This document shows, piece by piece, positions 41,413 to 50,693 of a DNA stretch of 64,000 nt. The notes under the pieces are model-generated. The model did no database searches. It saw only the letters and a list, made by a program, of their open reading frames with translations, and was not told the origin of the DNA. This stretch comes from Fervidobacterium_A thailandense. Its GTDB lineage: Bacteria > Thermotogota > Thermotogae > Thermotogales > Fervidobacteriaceae. The stretch is from NCBI RefSeq assembly GCF_041505935.1, contig NZ_CP140110.1, one strand, 5' to 3'. The position numbers and the translations under genes were made by a program. How positions within the stretch are numbered: the stretch's first letter is position 1; the number at the start of each line of letters is the position of its first letter.

Positions 41413-41808
41413 TTAAAACTTTATACCAAAACCTAGATACGGCGTTAAGTAGATCATACCTACAGTAAGAAGGGCGTTATCATCGAAGAGGTAGTCCGTA
41501 CCAAAGCCAACGTAAGGGAAGAAAAATAGGAATCCCCATTCCCAGAAAGTGTTGAACCTGTGCACCTTAACTGGTTCTAAGTAATTCCGCCACGTATAAC
41601 CTAGCAAAAGGTTAAACCCTCTTAATCCAACGACCTCACCTTTGGACGTGAAGACTGGACTCCAAATGCCGTAATGCGGTATCGAGAAAATCGTGGTGTT
41701 AGTTTTCCAGTCGGGGTTAGCATACTGGATTCCTCCAGTTTGTCCAAGTACTGCTGACGCCAAAACAAAAATAGCTACTAAGAAAAGCACCTTTGTAGGG
41801 TTCAGCAT
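41413..41808 (-). CDS. Small exported hypothetical protein
   Basis: 131 residues: signal peptide (KVLFLVAIFVLASAVLGQ) then short alternating aromatic strands (FNLLLGYTWRNY, WGFLFFFPYVGFGTDYLF, MIYLTPYLGFGIKF) ending in a C-terminal Phe. This pattern suggests a small outer-membrane-associated or beta-barrel fragment. I do not recognise a family. AAAGGAGGGGAACTCT precedes the ATG. Confidence 0.65.
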   Translation of the reverse strand: MLNPTKVLFLVAIFVLASAVLGQTGGIQYANPDWKTNTTIFSIPHYGIWSPVFTSKGEVVGLRGFNLLLGYTWRNYLEPVKVHRFNTFWEWGFLFFFPYVGFGTDYLFDDNALLTVGMIYLTPYLGFGIKF

Positions 41809-41834
41809 AGAGTTCCCCTCCTTTTAAAGGATAT

Positions 41835-42024
41835 GGATATGAAAACTTAACGAATTGTTAGATGGTTGCTCAAGAAAAGCCACACTTCCCTCATAAAGAA
41901 GTCAACGTTTTACAAAACAGTGCAAAAGATTTTATTTTCCTTATCTCACTGATAGGCTGCGGAAACTGCGCTTTTTACCACCAGCAATGTTCTCATATAT
42001 TTTTTCATATCGTCGAACAGATTC
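41835..42024 (+). mobile_element. MITE-like element 1, related to the IS at 28-32 kb
   Basis: Non-coding. Aligns along its length with the element at 43318-43529 (shared blocks: CGAATT-TTaGATG, CTCaAGAAAAG, CACACTTC, ACGTTTTA, CTGATA) and ends CATATCGTCGAACAGATTC like the IS right end. The extreme left end (TTAGACTGTTCC) is missing or eroded. Confidence 0.65.
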
Positions 42025-42880
42025 TCTCTCCACTTCGTTGCTCCAAACGTATATCTGATCTTTCTTCAAACCGTCCATTCTTCATTTACTTTTATACTTC
42101 AATTTCTTCAACAGACGACTCGGAAATGTCTTAGCTTTCAGTAGGTGATCGTCAAGCGCTTACAAAAACACAGATGGCCTAGATTTTTTATCAAAACTCA
42201 GTAAACTTTGTTCTATTCTACTTTTGCTCTAATTCGACAAAAAGCAGGGCAAAATTTCAAGCAGGTGAAGAAGATACGTAAATGTTTTTCCTAACGTAAG
42301 CCTAGACAAATTGGCGTTGGCTTTGTTGCGCAGTCTTGAGTTAAGCTGCTTAGTTGTGTCTTACCAGTTTAAATTTTGTTTTCCGACAACTTTCCCTTCT
42401 ATACTCATGATTGAGAGAATATCAATGCCCGAAACGAAATCATCAGATTGAAAGTATTTCAATCATTGCTACCTGTGTGGATTTGTCCAAAAAAACAGAA
42501 TACCGACTGATTTTCTGCTAAATGACTTTCGAAAGGTACTTGCTCTGGGTAAGCTGCAAGGTAAACTAGGTAAAACAAAAACGAATAGTGGAGAACCTAA
42601 GCTGTGTTAGTAGCGAAGATTGTATTATTGTATTTTGGAAAAGGAGTCAATTAAAAAGTAAAGAGATGACACTAGTGGCAATGTTTTTTGTCGAAGTCCG
42701 ATAAATATACTCTTTTTAAATTATAAAACTTAAACCTAAAATTGTCAATACGGTAACGTTGATAAATAACTGTAGTTCAATTCTATAATCTAATTCCAAC
42801 GTTGAGTTTTTGACCAACTAATGGTGTCTTATCACCATTTTGATAATATGCAAACAGATGTTGCCTAGCTCGTGCGGACC
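42025..42880. other. AT-rich gene-free stretch
   Basis: About 850 bases with no supported gene on either strand. The last part (42839-42880, minus strand) continues the frame of the mrr relic past its stop. A hairpin AATGGTG/CACCATT lies at 42820-42839. Confidence 0.5.
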
Positions 42881-43319
42881 CTACTTGATCACACTGTCGA
42901 TGCCTTCGTCTCCGGGTTTTCCAACAACCTCCACGGCTTCTTCAAGATTTCCACCACATCCCATTCGAACAAGTACGTCAATTACTATTCTTTCAAAGAT
43001 TCGTGGTTCGACATTTCTGATCTTTTCAACCAGCTGCTGGACGACACTTGTTTTGTACCGTTCGTATGCTTGCCAAATTTCCTCCTCGGGTGGGAGTTTT
43101 CCACTTTGCTCACCATTTCGATGGGGTGTTCGGGCTACTTTCAAGAACTCCCCAAATTCTGGGAACCTTAGTAAGTACTTTGTATCTATTCTTTCGGGTT
43201 TTTCTTCGAGTACCTTAAGTCCACGTTCGGTTATTCTATAAATTCCCGGTCGCACCTTTTCGAGCAGTGCGGCCTTGTGTAAGTACGTAATGGCCCAGCT
43301 CACTCTGAGCTCGAACTTT
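42881..43319 (-). pseudogene. Truncated Mrr-family restriction endonuclease gene
   Basis: The frame carries the Mrr N-terminal winged helix (VSWAITYLHKAALLEKVRPG, YRITERGLKVLEEKPERID) and the beginning of the catalytic domain (FERIVIDVLVRMGCGG then VGKPGDEGIDSVIK), but stops right at the DG-rich nuclease motif. Past the stop the same frame reads GPHELGNICLHIIK, alignable with the usual LGLxxIYVQAKR, so a nonsense change plus decay is likely. The 5' end is replaced by MITE 2: the first 22 or so codons of the open frame (to 43384) are element sequence. Confidence 0.75.
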
Positions 43320-43529
43320 AGACAGTTCCATGAAATTACGAAAAATGGGCGAATTATTGGATGATTACTCGAGAAAAGGCACACTTCTTCTGTACAGAAT
43401 CCGACGTTTTAGAAAAAAACAGAAAGACAATTTTTTATCTTTCTGATATGTTTTGAAAACTAAACTCTTTGCAGCCGATAACGTTTTCAACTATTATCTT
43501 CTTATGTTATCATATCGTCGAACAGACTC
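43318..43529 (+). mobile_element. MITE-like element 2, related to the IS at 28-32 kb
   Basis: About 212 bases. The left end TTAGACAGTTCCATGAAATT matches IS copy A's left end over 70 bases with gaps; the right end CATATCGTCGAACAGACTC is identical to IS copy A's. The middle is non-coding and matches MITE 1. No target duplication is evident. It truncates the mrr relic. Confidence 0.75.
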
Positions 43530-43957
43530 ATTTGACGTGTATGGATAGAGTTATACCACATAAAAGAGTAGCTTACAAAAAATGGCTCTGTACCCCACAT
43601 TAAAATGCTAGTCTTTGAGTCACAAATTAAGTAAAAAAGTTCTTAGTTTGTCAACAGAGCTTCATGTTGTTCTCAAAAAGGACAGTGGTATCATATTTTC
43701 GTTCTACGAGAAAATGCGAATTTGCGTAATGTTTGTTTTGGTTTCGAAACGCATATAACATTGTTCTGCTTTACTTTTGGTAAGTAGAAAATTTGCGGTA
43801 GTTTGGCTTACAATGCTTTGAGAAAAATAAGTTCTTGTCAGGAGTTGAGCTTTTGAAAAACCTGTACTGGAACGAAAATCCAGGGATCTTGGGAAAACTT
43901 GCGATTCCTCGATGAGCTTTGAATAAGAGTGAGATTGTTCATTGGGAGGTTCTTCAC
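43530..43957. other. Non-coding stretch upstream of the amino-sugar genes
   Basis: About 430 bases without a supported gene; presumably holds the promoter of the amino-sugar pair, but I see no convincing -35/-10 pair or operator. Confidence 0.4.
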
Positions 43958-44914
43958 ATGTCTGAAAGTTTTGCGACCATTCGAGAAATCCGAAGGCTTC
44001 CGGAGTTACTCGTTGAGCTGAGAGCCTATGAAAAATTAGGGTTCTCCAAGGGCAAATCATACGCGATCGTTGGTTGCGGGAGTTCGTATCATCTTGGTTT
44101 AATCGTATCAGAGGTCGGGAAAAATTTGGGTTACCGCATAGAAGCTTATACTTCCGGAGCGGCTTTGAGTCGCAAGAGAGTGTACGATAAATTGAAATCC
44201 GTAGACACGGTTCTCCTTGTTTCCAGAACTGGTCAAACATCCGAAACGGTACGTTTAGCGGAAATGCTAAAAGGTGTCGTTCGGACGGTAGGAATTTCAT
44301 GTGCAAGCAAGAGCCCGCTTAGCGAGGCGGTTGACCACGCGTTTAATTTTGGGTTCATGGCCGAAGAATCGGTCGTTATGACTTCAAGCTTCTCTGCTCT
44401 ACTTGCGTTTTTACTGAGAGGACTTGAAGAGCTTGAAGGACAGGTGGATCACATCCTCGAATCTCCGGAGAAAATTGCAAGGACTCTGTGGCAGTTTGAA
44501 GAAAACGTGGGAAAGCTTGACTTACAGTGCAAGAATCATTTTGTGTTCCTTGGCTATGATCACAACTTTTTTGTTTCAAAAGAATCAGCCCTGAAAGTTC
44601 AGGAACTCTCACTGTTGACAACGGAATACAACGAACCTCTTGAGTTTCGTCATGGGCCGGTTGCCACTTTGAATTCTAACACTCACGTAGTTATTTTCGG
44701 GGCGGAAAGTAAACTCGAAGACGACTTGGCAAAAGAATTACGCGAAAAAGGGGCAAGTGTTGAAGTTCTGACGCCCAGTGATGAGGGAATAGTGCATGAT
44801 CTCTTAACGTATCCTTCCTACGCTCAATTTCTTGGGTACTACTTAGCCGTCCATCGTGGTTTGAATCCGGACAAACCGAAAGGACTCGTAAAGTCTGTTC
44901 AGCTTGATATTTGA
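43958..44914 (+). CDS. SIS-domain sugar isomerase/deaminase (NagB-II/GlmS-like)
   Basis: 318 residues with two SIS domains: YAIVGCGSSYHLGLIV, VLLVSRTGQTSETVRLAE and VVMTSSFSALLAFLL in the first, FLGYDHNFFVSKESALKVQEL and EYNEPLEFRHGPVATL in the second. It lacks the glutaminase domain of GlmS. Together with NagA immediately downstream this fits the Thermotoga-type NagB-II, which deaminates glucosamine 6-phosphate to fructose 6-phosphate. The ATG at 43958 has TTGGGAGGT ahead and is preferred to the ATG at 43919. Confidence 0.8.
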   Translation: MSESFATIREIRRLPELLVELRAYEKLGFSKGKSYAIVGCGSSYHLGLIVSEVGKNLGYRIEAYTSGAALSRKRVYDKLKSVDTVLLVSRTGQTSETVRLAEMLKGVVRTVGISCASKSPLSEAVDHAFNFGFMAEESVVMTSSFSALLAFLLRGLEELEGQVDHILESPEKIARTLWQFEENVGKLDLQCKNHFVFLGYDHNFFVSKESALKVQELSLLTTEYNEPLEFRHGPVATLNSNTHVVIFGAESKLEDDLAKELREKGASVEVLTPSDEGIVHDLLTYPSYAQFLGYYLAVHRGLNPDKPKGLVKSVQLDI

Positions 44915-44939
44915 ACCTTACTCGAGGAGAGTGGGATTA

Positions 44940-45986
44940 ATGATTCTTGAAGACGTTTTGATTGTTGATCCTGTTGACGGGGAATACGTTGGAACTGTTG
45001 AATTTGACGAAGTAATCCACAGGGTTGTTGAAACGAACAAATCTAACTACAAAGGGATACTGATGCCAGGATTCGTGGACCCACACATCCACGGAATTCG
45101 CGGAATAGACACTATGAGAGCGACAAAGGAAGAATTTGAGATGTTTCAGGAGTACGAAGCACTCGAAGGTGTTTGGTACTTTCTACCAACCACTGTGACC
45201 GCTCGGCTGGAAGCAATTCCGCATGCCGAGTTACCTGAGGGTATGAAGTTTCATATCGAGGGGCCTTTTATAAGTCCAAAACGTAAGGGGGCACATAACG
45301 AAAGCTATTTACTACCACCATCGGATAAACTTTTCGAAGTTATCCCAGTGGGGAAAATAGCCATGGTGACCGTGGCTCCTGAACTTGAAGGTTTCGATGA
45401 ATTTGCAAAGTCGTGTCTGGAAAAAGGTATCATCGTTTCTCTTGGACATTCCGACGCGACTTTTTCTCAAGCGCGACATGCTTATGAAATGGGATTCAAG
45501 AGGATAACGCACTTTCCAAATGCAATAAGTCCTCTTCATCACAGAGAACTTGGCCTTGTTGGTGCAGGACTGTATTTCGATTTCATGGTGGAAGTCATTC
45601 CGGACGGTATACACGCATCACCTGAGTTCATCGAACTTCTGTTCAGGATTAAAGGTTCCGATAGAATTCAGATTGTTACCGACAGCATTTCGGCCACCGG
45701 CTTAGTCGACGGAAAGTATTACCTTGGAGATTTAGAGGTTTTTGTCGAGGATGGGAAAGCTAAACTAAAAGATGGTACTATCGCGGGTAGTACCTTGAGA
45801 TACAGCGAGGCAATCAGGAATTTTGCCAAATTTACAAAGTGCTCGTTACGTGATTTGGCAAAAGTCTCGTCGTATAACGCGTGCTTGGAACTTGGGTTGA
45901 AGGGTGGAAGAGTTGCAGAAGGGTATCCTGCCAAGCTAGTTTTAGTTGATCCAGAACTGAAATTGGTAAAAACCTTTAATTTTTAG
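44940..45986 (+). CDS. nagA: N-acetylglucosamine-6-phosphate deacetylase
   Basis: 348 residues, amidohydrolase fold. Metal and substrate motifs in order: GFVDPHIHGIRGIDTM, KFHIEGPFISPKRKGAH, VSLGHSDATFSQARHAYEMG, ITHFPNAISPLHHRELG, DGIHASPE, IVTDSISATG and a C-terminal GRVAEGYPAKLVLVD. It removes acetate from GlcNAc-6-P, giving the substrate of the preceding enzyme. ATG at 44940 with CGAGGAGAGTGG upstream; the frame extends 5' to 44904 within the end of the previous gene. Confidence 0.93.
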   Translation: MILEDVLIVDPVDGEYVGTVEFDEVIHRVVETNKSNYKGILMPGFVDPHIHGIRGIDTMRATKEEFEMFQEYEALEGVWYFLPTTVTARLEAIPHAELPEGMKFHIEGPFISPKRKGAHNESYLLPPSDKLFEVIPVGKIAMVTVAPELEGFDEFAKSCLEKGIIVSLGHSDATFSQARHAYEMGFKRITHFPNAISPLHHRELGLVGAGLYFDFMVEVIPDGIHASPEFIELLFRIKGSDRIQIVTDSISATGLVDGKYYLGDLEVFVEDGKAKLKDGTIAGSTLRYSEAIRNFAKFTKCSLRDLAKVSSYNACLELGLKGGRVAEGYPAKLVLVDPELKLVKTFNF

Positions 45987-45995
45987 ATTTTCCAC

Positions 45996-46724
45996 TCAAA
46001 TTTTCCCTACCGGTGCCAGGTAAACTACAAACTCATCCACCCCGTCCACGAGCAGGAACTTATCCATCAACTCTTGCGAGTAAGCTGCTATTGCGCACGT
46101 ACCAGCACCAATAGCTTCGCAAGCAAGATAGAGATTCTGGCACACGTGTCCTGCATCCAGTAGTATAGCCTTGTGAGACGCTGGACCGTATCTCCATTCG
46201 GTCCGATACGGGATCACGGTCCATATAAAAACTGCCGCTGCGCTGCCGACGAATTCTTGGTCGAGCGTTGCCCGAATTATCTCCTCACGCAAGTACCGAT
46301 CCTTTCGGTGGAGGACGAGTTTGTGCTCAAGCGGAAGATACCTGTAGATGGCTTCCTCGAAGTTTTCAACGTTCCTGATGTAAACGTAAGTTTCGAAGGG
46401 ATGTCTCGCTCCTGCTGATGGAACCGTCCTAAATGTCGCGCGCTCGGTAACGTTTCTGACACCTTGGGTTGCCCACAGCAGGAAACTAAGCTCTTCAACT
46501 GTTAATGGTTCGTTTGTATACTTTCGGTGACTTTTTCTATCGTTTATCGCTTGAGCTATGGTCTTGGTCCCGAGTTCCTTAACCATTGGGAGATCTATCA
46601 AAAACGTCCCTGGAGGCACCGGTTTTTCAAAATCTGGTCTTGGAATGCCTTTCTTTTGATCACTCACAAAATGTTCAAGCACTTCCCAATTTGATTTCAG
46701 GAACTTTCTGCCTTCTTCGAACAT
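45996..46724 (-). CDS. SagB-type nitroreductase-fold oxidoreductase
   Basis: 242 residues, FMN nitroreductase fold: INDRKSHRKYTNEPLTVEELSFLLWATQGVR, TVPSAGARHPFETYVYIRNVE, KAILLDAGHVCQNLYLACEAIGAGTCAIAAY. The SAGARHP and AGHxxQN motifs mark the SagB/ThcOx-like branch, some members of which oxidise azolines in modified peptides; many stand-alone members, like this one, have no known substrate. No peptide-modification genes are adjacent. It converges with nagA, 9 bases apart. Confidence 0.82.
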   Translation of the reverse strand: MFEEGRKFLKSNWEVLEHFVSDQKKGIPRPDFEKPVPPGTFLIDLPMVKELGTKTIAQAINDRKSHRKYTNEPLTVEELSFLLWATQGVRNVTERATFRTVPSAGARHPFETYVYIRNVENFEEAIYRYLPLEHKLVLHRKDRYLREEIIRATLDQEFVGSAAAVFIWTVIPYRTEWRYGPASHKAILLDAGHVCQNLYLACEAIGAGTCAIAAYSQELMDKFLLVDGVDEFVVYLAPVGKI

Positions 46725-46917
46725 ATAGTTACCCCCTTTTACTCAGAACTTATGGAATTTTCAAAACTCAAAGATATTATATCATTTACGCATCAAAAAA
46801 CCTGTACTACGATATTCTCATTCCAAAATTGAACTTAACCCCCGAGTGGAGCTTTTTATCGGCTTTGAATTTATGTTAAAATAGAATTTGTCCAATTAAC
46901 TGGATTCGTGGGGTGAG

Positions 46918-48369
46918 ATGATGGTGACTACTATCGTACTTCTTCGATGGGATTTGAGACTTTCCGACAATCCCGCGCTTTTTGAAGCATCGAAGAAAGG
47001 AGCGGTTATACCGGTTTTTCTGTACACAAAGGACCTTTTCCCTCGGTCGATCGGCGGTGCAAAGAAATGGTGGCTTCACCGAGCACTTGAGAGTTTTTCA
47101 GGAGAGCTCAAGAGAAGGTACAATGTAGACCTGGTCATTCGAATTGGTGAAAGCACTTTGGAGGAATTGGAAAAGCTCGTTTTCGAAACAAAAGTAAGTG
47201 GGATATTTTTTAACAAGAATTATGATCCTCTCACAAAGAATCTTGAGGAAAGGATCATCGAACACTTCACGAAAAAGGGTTTGGATGTACGCAGCTTCAA
47301 ATCATTTCTTCTGCACGAGCCAGAGGAGTTAAGGACGGACGAGGGAAGACCTTATATCGTCTTCACCCCATTCTGGAAGAAATTCCAGGTTGAGTGCGTT
47401 GTTCCCAAGCCGCTGGGAATCCCCGAAAGAATTGTGAAGTCAAATGTTAATGTCTCCTCGAGAAACTTGGAAGAACTTAAGCTTCTGCCAACAATTAAGT
47501 GGTACGATGAAATGGAGAAGTGTTGGAATGTTTCGGAAACGGGGGCTTTTGAGAGATTAAAATACTTTCTTGATAATGCTGTTGATAGTTATAAGGATCT
47601 TCGAGATCGACCGGACCTGGACAATACGTCGATGCTTTCCCCGTACCTTGCAGCGGGGATGATTTCACCGAGGCAAATTTGGCATGCGGTAATTGAAAGG
47701 TACGATGGAAAGCTAACTGAAGGAGCTTATGCATTCCTCAGAGAGCTTGGATGGAGGGAGTTTTCGTATCATATTCTGTACCACAATCCAAGTCTTGTTG
47801 ATGCGAACCTTCGTAAGGAATTTGATAAGTTTCCTTGGTGCTGGGACAGGGACGAAGGATTTTGGAAGTGGACTAAGGGTTTAACTGGAATTCCCATTAT
47901 CGATGCTGGAATGCGGCAACTCTGGAGAATAGGTTGGATGCACAACAGGGTTCGGATGATAGTGGCTTCCTGGCTGACGAAGAACATGCTTAAGCACTGG
48001 AAACTTGGTGAAGAATGGTTCTGGGATACTCTTGTGGATGCCGATATTGCCAACAACGTTCAGGGATGGCAGTGGACAGCTGGATGTGGAGCGGACGCAG
48101 CCCCGTATTTTAGGATATTCAATCCTGTCTCTCAGGGTAGGAAATTTGACCCAAACGGTGAGTACGTAAAGAAATGGGTTCCAGAGTTGCGAAGTCTGCC
48201 TCCCGAGTACGTTCACGCACCGTGGGAAGCTCCGGAAATGGTGCTTCGAAGCGTTGGTTTCGAGCTTGGTAAGGATTATCCGTTACCGATGTTGCCCTTA
48301 GAGGAATCTCGAAAGAGAGCGTTGGATGCGTTTCAGCAACTTGGTAAGAGCAGAGAACGACTATTGTGA
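46918..48369 (+). CDS. phr: Deoxyribodipyrimidine photolyase (CPD class I type)
   Basis: 483 residues. Repairs UV cyclobutane dimers using light. N-terminal antenna domain (LLRWDLRLSDNPALFEA) and C-terminal FAD domain: LSPYLAAGMISPRQIWHAV, FLRELGWREFSYHILYHNP, GIPIIDAGMRQLWRIGWMHNRVRMIVASWLTK, DADIANNVQGWQWTAGCGADAAPYFRIFNPVSQG, with the Trp positions of the electron-transfer chain present. Two ATGs in a row (46918, 46921) follow GTGGGGTGAG; the second has better spacing. Its 3' end overlaps the MFS relic by 9 bases. Confidence 0.93.
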   Translation: MMVTTIVLLRWDLRLSDNPALFEASKKGAVIPVFLYTKDLFPRSIGGAKKWWLHRALESFSGELKRRYNVDLVIRIGESTLEELEKLVFETKVSGIFFNKNYDPLTKNLEERIIEHFTKKGLDVRSFKSFLLHEPEELRTDEGRPYIVFTPFWKKFQVECVVPKPLGIPERIVKSNVNVSSRNLEELKLLPTIKWYDEMEKCWNVSETGAFERLKYFLDNAVDSYKDLRDRPDLDNTSMLSPYLAAGMISPRQIWHAVIERYDGKLTEGAYAFLRELGWREFSYHILYHNPSLVDANLRKEFDKFPWCWDRDEGFWKWTKGLTGIPIIDAGMRQLWRIGWMHNRVRMIVASWLTKNMLKHWKLGEEWFWDTLVDADIANNVQGWQWTAGCGADAAPYFRIFNPVSQGRKFDPNGEYVKKWVPELRSLPPEYVHAPWEAPEMVLRSVGFELGKDYPLPMLPLEESRKRALDAFQQLGKSRERLL

Positions 48370-48937
48370 AAAGTACCTAAAGAACATAAGTAAACTAACA
48401 AATAAGAAAGCCCCCTCTATAGGGCCTTTGAACGATGGACCAAGGTTTTGTATAATCAAGCCACTCAAGATAGGACTCACAATTCGTGTTAAACCGTCCA
48501 CAGAGTTGAATATTCCGAGCGTTCCCCCTACCTTTTCTCTTGGAACAGACTTGGATACCATTGACGCTATTGAAACACTGGAAAGTGCAGAAACTATTGA
48601 AAGAGGACTTAGTATGAGAAGGAGTATGGATAACTGCGACGAGAAAGAATAGATTGACAAAAGCACAAGTTCTGAGGGAAGTGCGAGCTTGAGTATATTA
48701 GTTTCGCTGAATCGCTTACTTACAGGACGAATTAAAAACCCTTGGGTAAATGCCACCAGGATGCCCACATACGTGAGGATAAAGCTCGTATTCGTTACAT
48801 TTAAGCTTAACTTACGCATGGAAAAAAGAGCAAATCCAGATTCAAATATGGTGAAAGCGAGCGAGTAGAACAGTTCAACGAAGAGTAAGTTTTGTACCGA
48901 GGTCTGACCTATCGTTCTTTTCAGCTCGCTGAATTTG
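48361..48937 (-). pseudogene. MFS transporter gene, 3' half (split by IS200/IS605 element)
   Basis: In frame from about 48935 the minus strand reads KFSELKRTIGQTSVQNLLFVELFY..., then MRKLSLNVTNTSFILTYVG and GILVAFTQGFLIRPVSKRFSE, the second half (helices 7-12) of a TetA-like multidrug MFS protein. It joins the 5' half at 50694-51283: dropping the element restores ...VAFTEF-(D)-KFSELKR... in frame. No independent start site is evident. Confidence 0.85.
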
Positions 48938-48981
48938 ACCTACTTCCCGCACTGGAGTGCGAGGATTCTTCGTGCGGTATG

Positions 48982-50196
48982 TTAGCTTACTAACCTTAAC
49001 CGCACCGGGCTGGCCAAGGCCCCTACTCCCTCTACCGAGCTCGGAGATACCTTCTTGAGTATGTTCAAAGCACCGTTTACGTCGGCGTTTAGAACAGTAC
49101 CACAGCTCGAGCAAACGTACAGACCTCGGTGTTTTCTGTTCGCTTTGTCTACCGTTCCACAGCGCGAACACGTTTGCGAAGTGTACGCTTCATCGATTTG
49201 GACAACTTGAATGCCGTAGGCTTTAGCTTTGTACTTCAGCTTTTGCAAGAATTTACCATACGGCATCTGGTGGAGCTTTTGGTTGTTTTGGCTTCCGATA
49301 TCGATGTTAGTTATCCCATGGTTAAGTTTGCCAACGACTATTATTCCAATACCATTCTCGATGCAATACTTGACTATCTTCCTTGATGCTTTGTGCACAA
49401 AATCGTTGATATAGTTTTGCTTGTATCGATAAAGTCTGTGTAGTCGCTTCGATGTCTTGAGTTTTTGTCTGTCGAGCACGGACTTTAGCTTAGCCGTTCT
49501 CTTGTTTATGAGTCTTAGCTTAGATAAAAGCACTCTACCATCAACAATAAAACTTCTGGTTCCATCGGTACATGTAGCAAAGTTACTGACACCGAGGTCA
49601 ATAGCCAAAACCTTGTGTTCATTCAGCTGTGGCCGGTCTTTGGAGTCTTGGATAGGTTCTCTGTAGATTATCCTGAGCGAATAGGAAATGTGCCCAAAGG
49701 CTTGATACGGAACAAGTTCAACTTGCTGAATCTTCACGGAATCGAGCGATAGAGTTCTTGGCAACTCTATCCATACGTACTCGGACTCGATTCCGTGGGC
49801 TGATTTGAGGTATTCCTTGGTTTGCTTTGAGAGAGACAACCTGAGCTTGCAACCAACGACTTTGAAACCGTTCTCTTTCCAAGTTACTGGGAAATGTCCG
49901 TCCTTGGGTTGGTAGCGTGGACGTTTGGTATGCTTATCGAACGTATTCTTCCAGGCAACTTGAAGCTTCTGGAGGACAGCTTGAGCACTCTGAGAATGCA
50001 AGTTACGAGCAAAGAAGTTATCTTTGAGCTTATGCTCAAGTTCATAGATAGACACACCGTTCTTCTCTATTTCGTAATTAGCAACATTCCACAGTTTGGA
50101 TGCTGAATATGTCAGGTGTCCGAAAATTATAGCAAGTTTCTTATCTGTTTTTCTTGATAGGTCTAAGACAAAGCACTTAGTTACAAATTCTGGCAT
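48982..50196 (-). CDS. tnpB: TnpB, RNA-guided endonuclease-type accessory protein
   Basis: 404 residues. RuvC I Asp in LAIDLGVSNFATCTDG, zinc finger CSRCG...CSSCG, RuvC III Asp in LNADVNGALNI. At the usual RuvC II position, IIVVGKLNHG, the Glu is absent (Gly instead of the common VVEDL); a Glu occurs further on in VQIDEAYTSQTCSRCG, where many TnpBs have Pro or Ser, and may supply the catalytic residue. Its 5' end overlaps the tnpA relic by 16 bases. The right-end region (to 48938) should encode the 3' part of the omega RNA. Confidence 0.9.
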   Translation of the reverse strand: MPEFVTKCFVLDLSRKTDKKLAIIFGHLTYSASKLWNVANYEIEKNGVSIYELEHKLKDNFFARNLHSQSAQAVLQKLQVAWKNTFDKHTKRPRYQPKDGHFPVTWKENGFKVVGCKLRLSLSKQTKEYLKSAHGIESEYVWIELPRTLSLDSVKIQQVELVPYQAFGHISYSLRIIYREPIQDSKDRPQLNEHKVLAIDLGVSNFATCTDGTRSFIVDGRVLLSKLRLINKRTAKLKSVLDRQKLKTSKRLHRLYRYKQNYINDFVHKASRKIVKYCIENGIGIIVVGKLNHGITNIDIGSQNNQKLHQMPYGKFLQKLKYKAKAYGIQVVQIDEAYTSQTCSRCGTVDKANRKHRGLYVCSSCGTVLNADVNGALNILKKVSPSSVEGVGALASPVRLRLVS

Positions 50197-50581
50197 TCTT
50201 CAATGTACCTCCTGATAGTTTCAGCAGATACGTTACCGTGCGTTGCAACAAAATAAGAGTCTGTCCACAAATGTTTTGAATTGCGCAGTGTTGGAAATTT
50301 AGTTCTGAGCTTTCTTGCAGTAGTTCCTTTGACGATTTTTATAATCTCAGCAGGGCTGTACTTTGTGGAGGTGCCGAAAGGAACAAGTGCACATGGTCAG
50401 GCATAACTTCTAATGCTAAGATTTCAAAACCAAATTGTTGGACAATTTCGTTGATTATATTGCAGAGTTCAGTTTTAACGTTGCCATTTAAAAGGCACTT
50501 TCTATACTTTGGAATCCAGACGAAATGATAAGTGATTTGAAATTTTGCGTGGCGTAAGGACTTAATTCTACCATGTGCGAT
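50181..50581 (-). pseudogene. tnpA: tnpA (Y1 transposase), frameshifted
   Basis: On the minus strand one frame reads LRHAKFQITYHFVWIPKYRK, then EILALEVMPDHVHLFLSAPP (HUH motif DHVHLF), and breaks after CCTCCACA near 50370; the next frame continues KYSPAEIIKIVKGTTARKL and WTDSYFVATHGNVSAETIRRYIEECQNL with the Y1 tyrosine (DSYFV region). A one-base frameshift therefore disables it, and the clear first part also lacks an ATG in frame. Confidence 0.82.
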
Positions 50582-50693
50582 GCACCTCTACGTTTGTTAA
50601 TTAACGCTGGTGCTTTGGTTATATTATAGCAAATATAGCAAATGAAGATATCAAGGCTCTGTATCCGCACTGAAGTGCGGGGATACAGATCCT

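Larger units (their letters stand above)
48938..50693 (-). mobile_element. IS200/IS605-family element inserted in the MFS gene
   Basis: About 1.76 kb (ends approximate). It holds a tnpA pseudogene and an intact tnpB. Subterminal hairpins sit at both ends: CCGCACT-GA-AGTGCGG (50665-50680, left end) and CGCACT-GG-AGTGCG (48948-48961, right end), the palindromes recognised by this family's single-strand transposase. No target duplication, as expected. Removing the stretch restores the MFS frame, supporting the boundaries to within a few bases. Confidence 0.85.

Noticed and set aside
43704..44306. 200-codon antisense frame over the amino-sugar gene and its upstream region
   Set aside because: Overlaps the start of the SIS-domain gene and has no recognisable domain or start signal.
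48361..48819. Independent small membrane-protein gene
   Set aside because: It is the second half of the MFS gene; the frame continues upstream to the element boundary and rejoins the first half.
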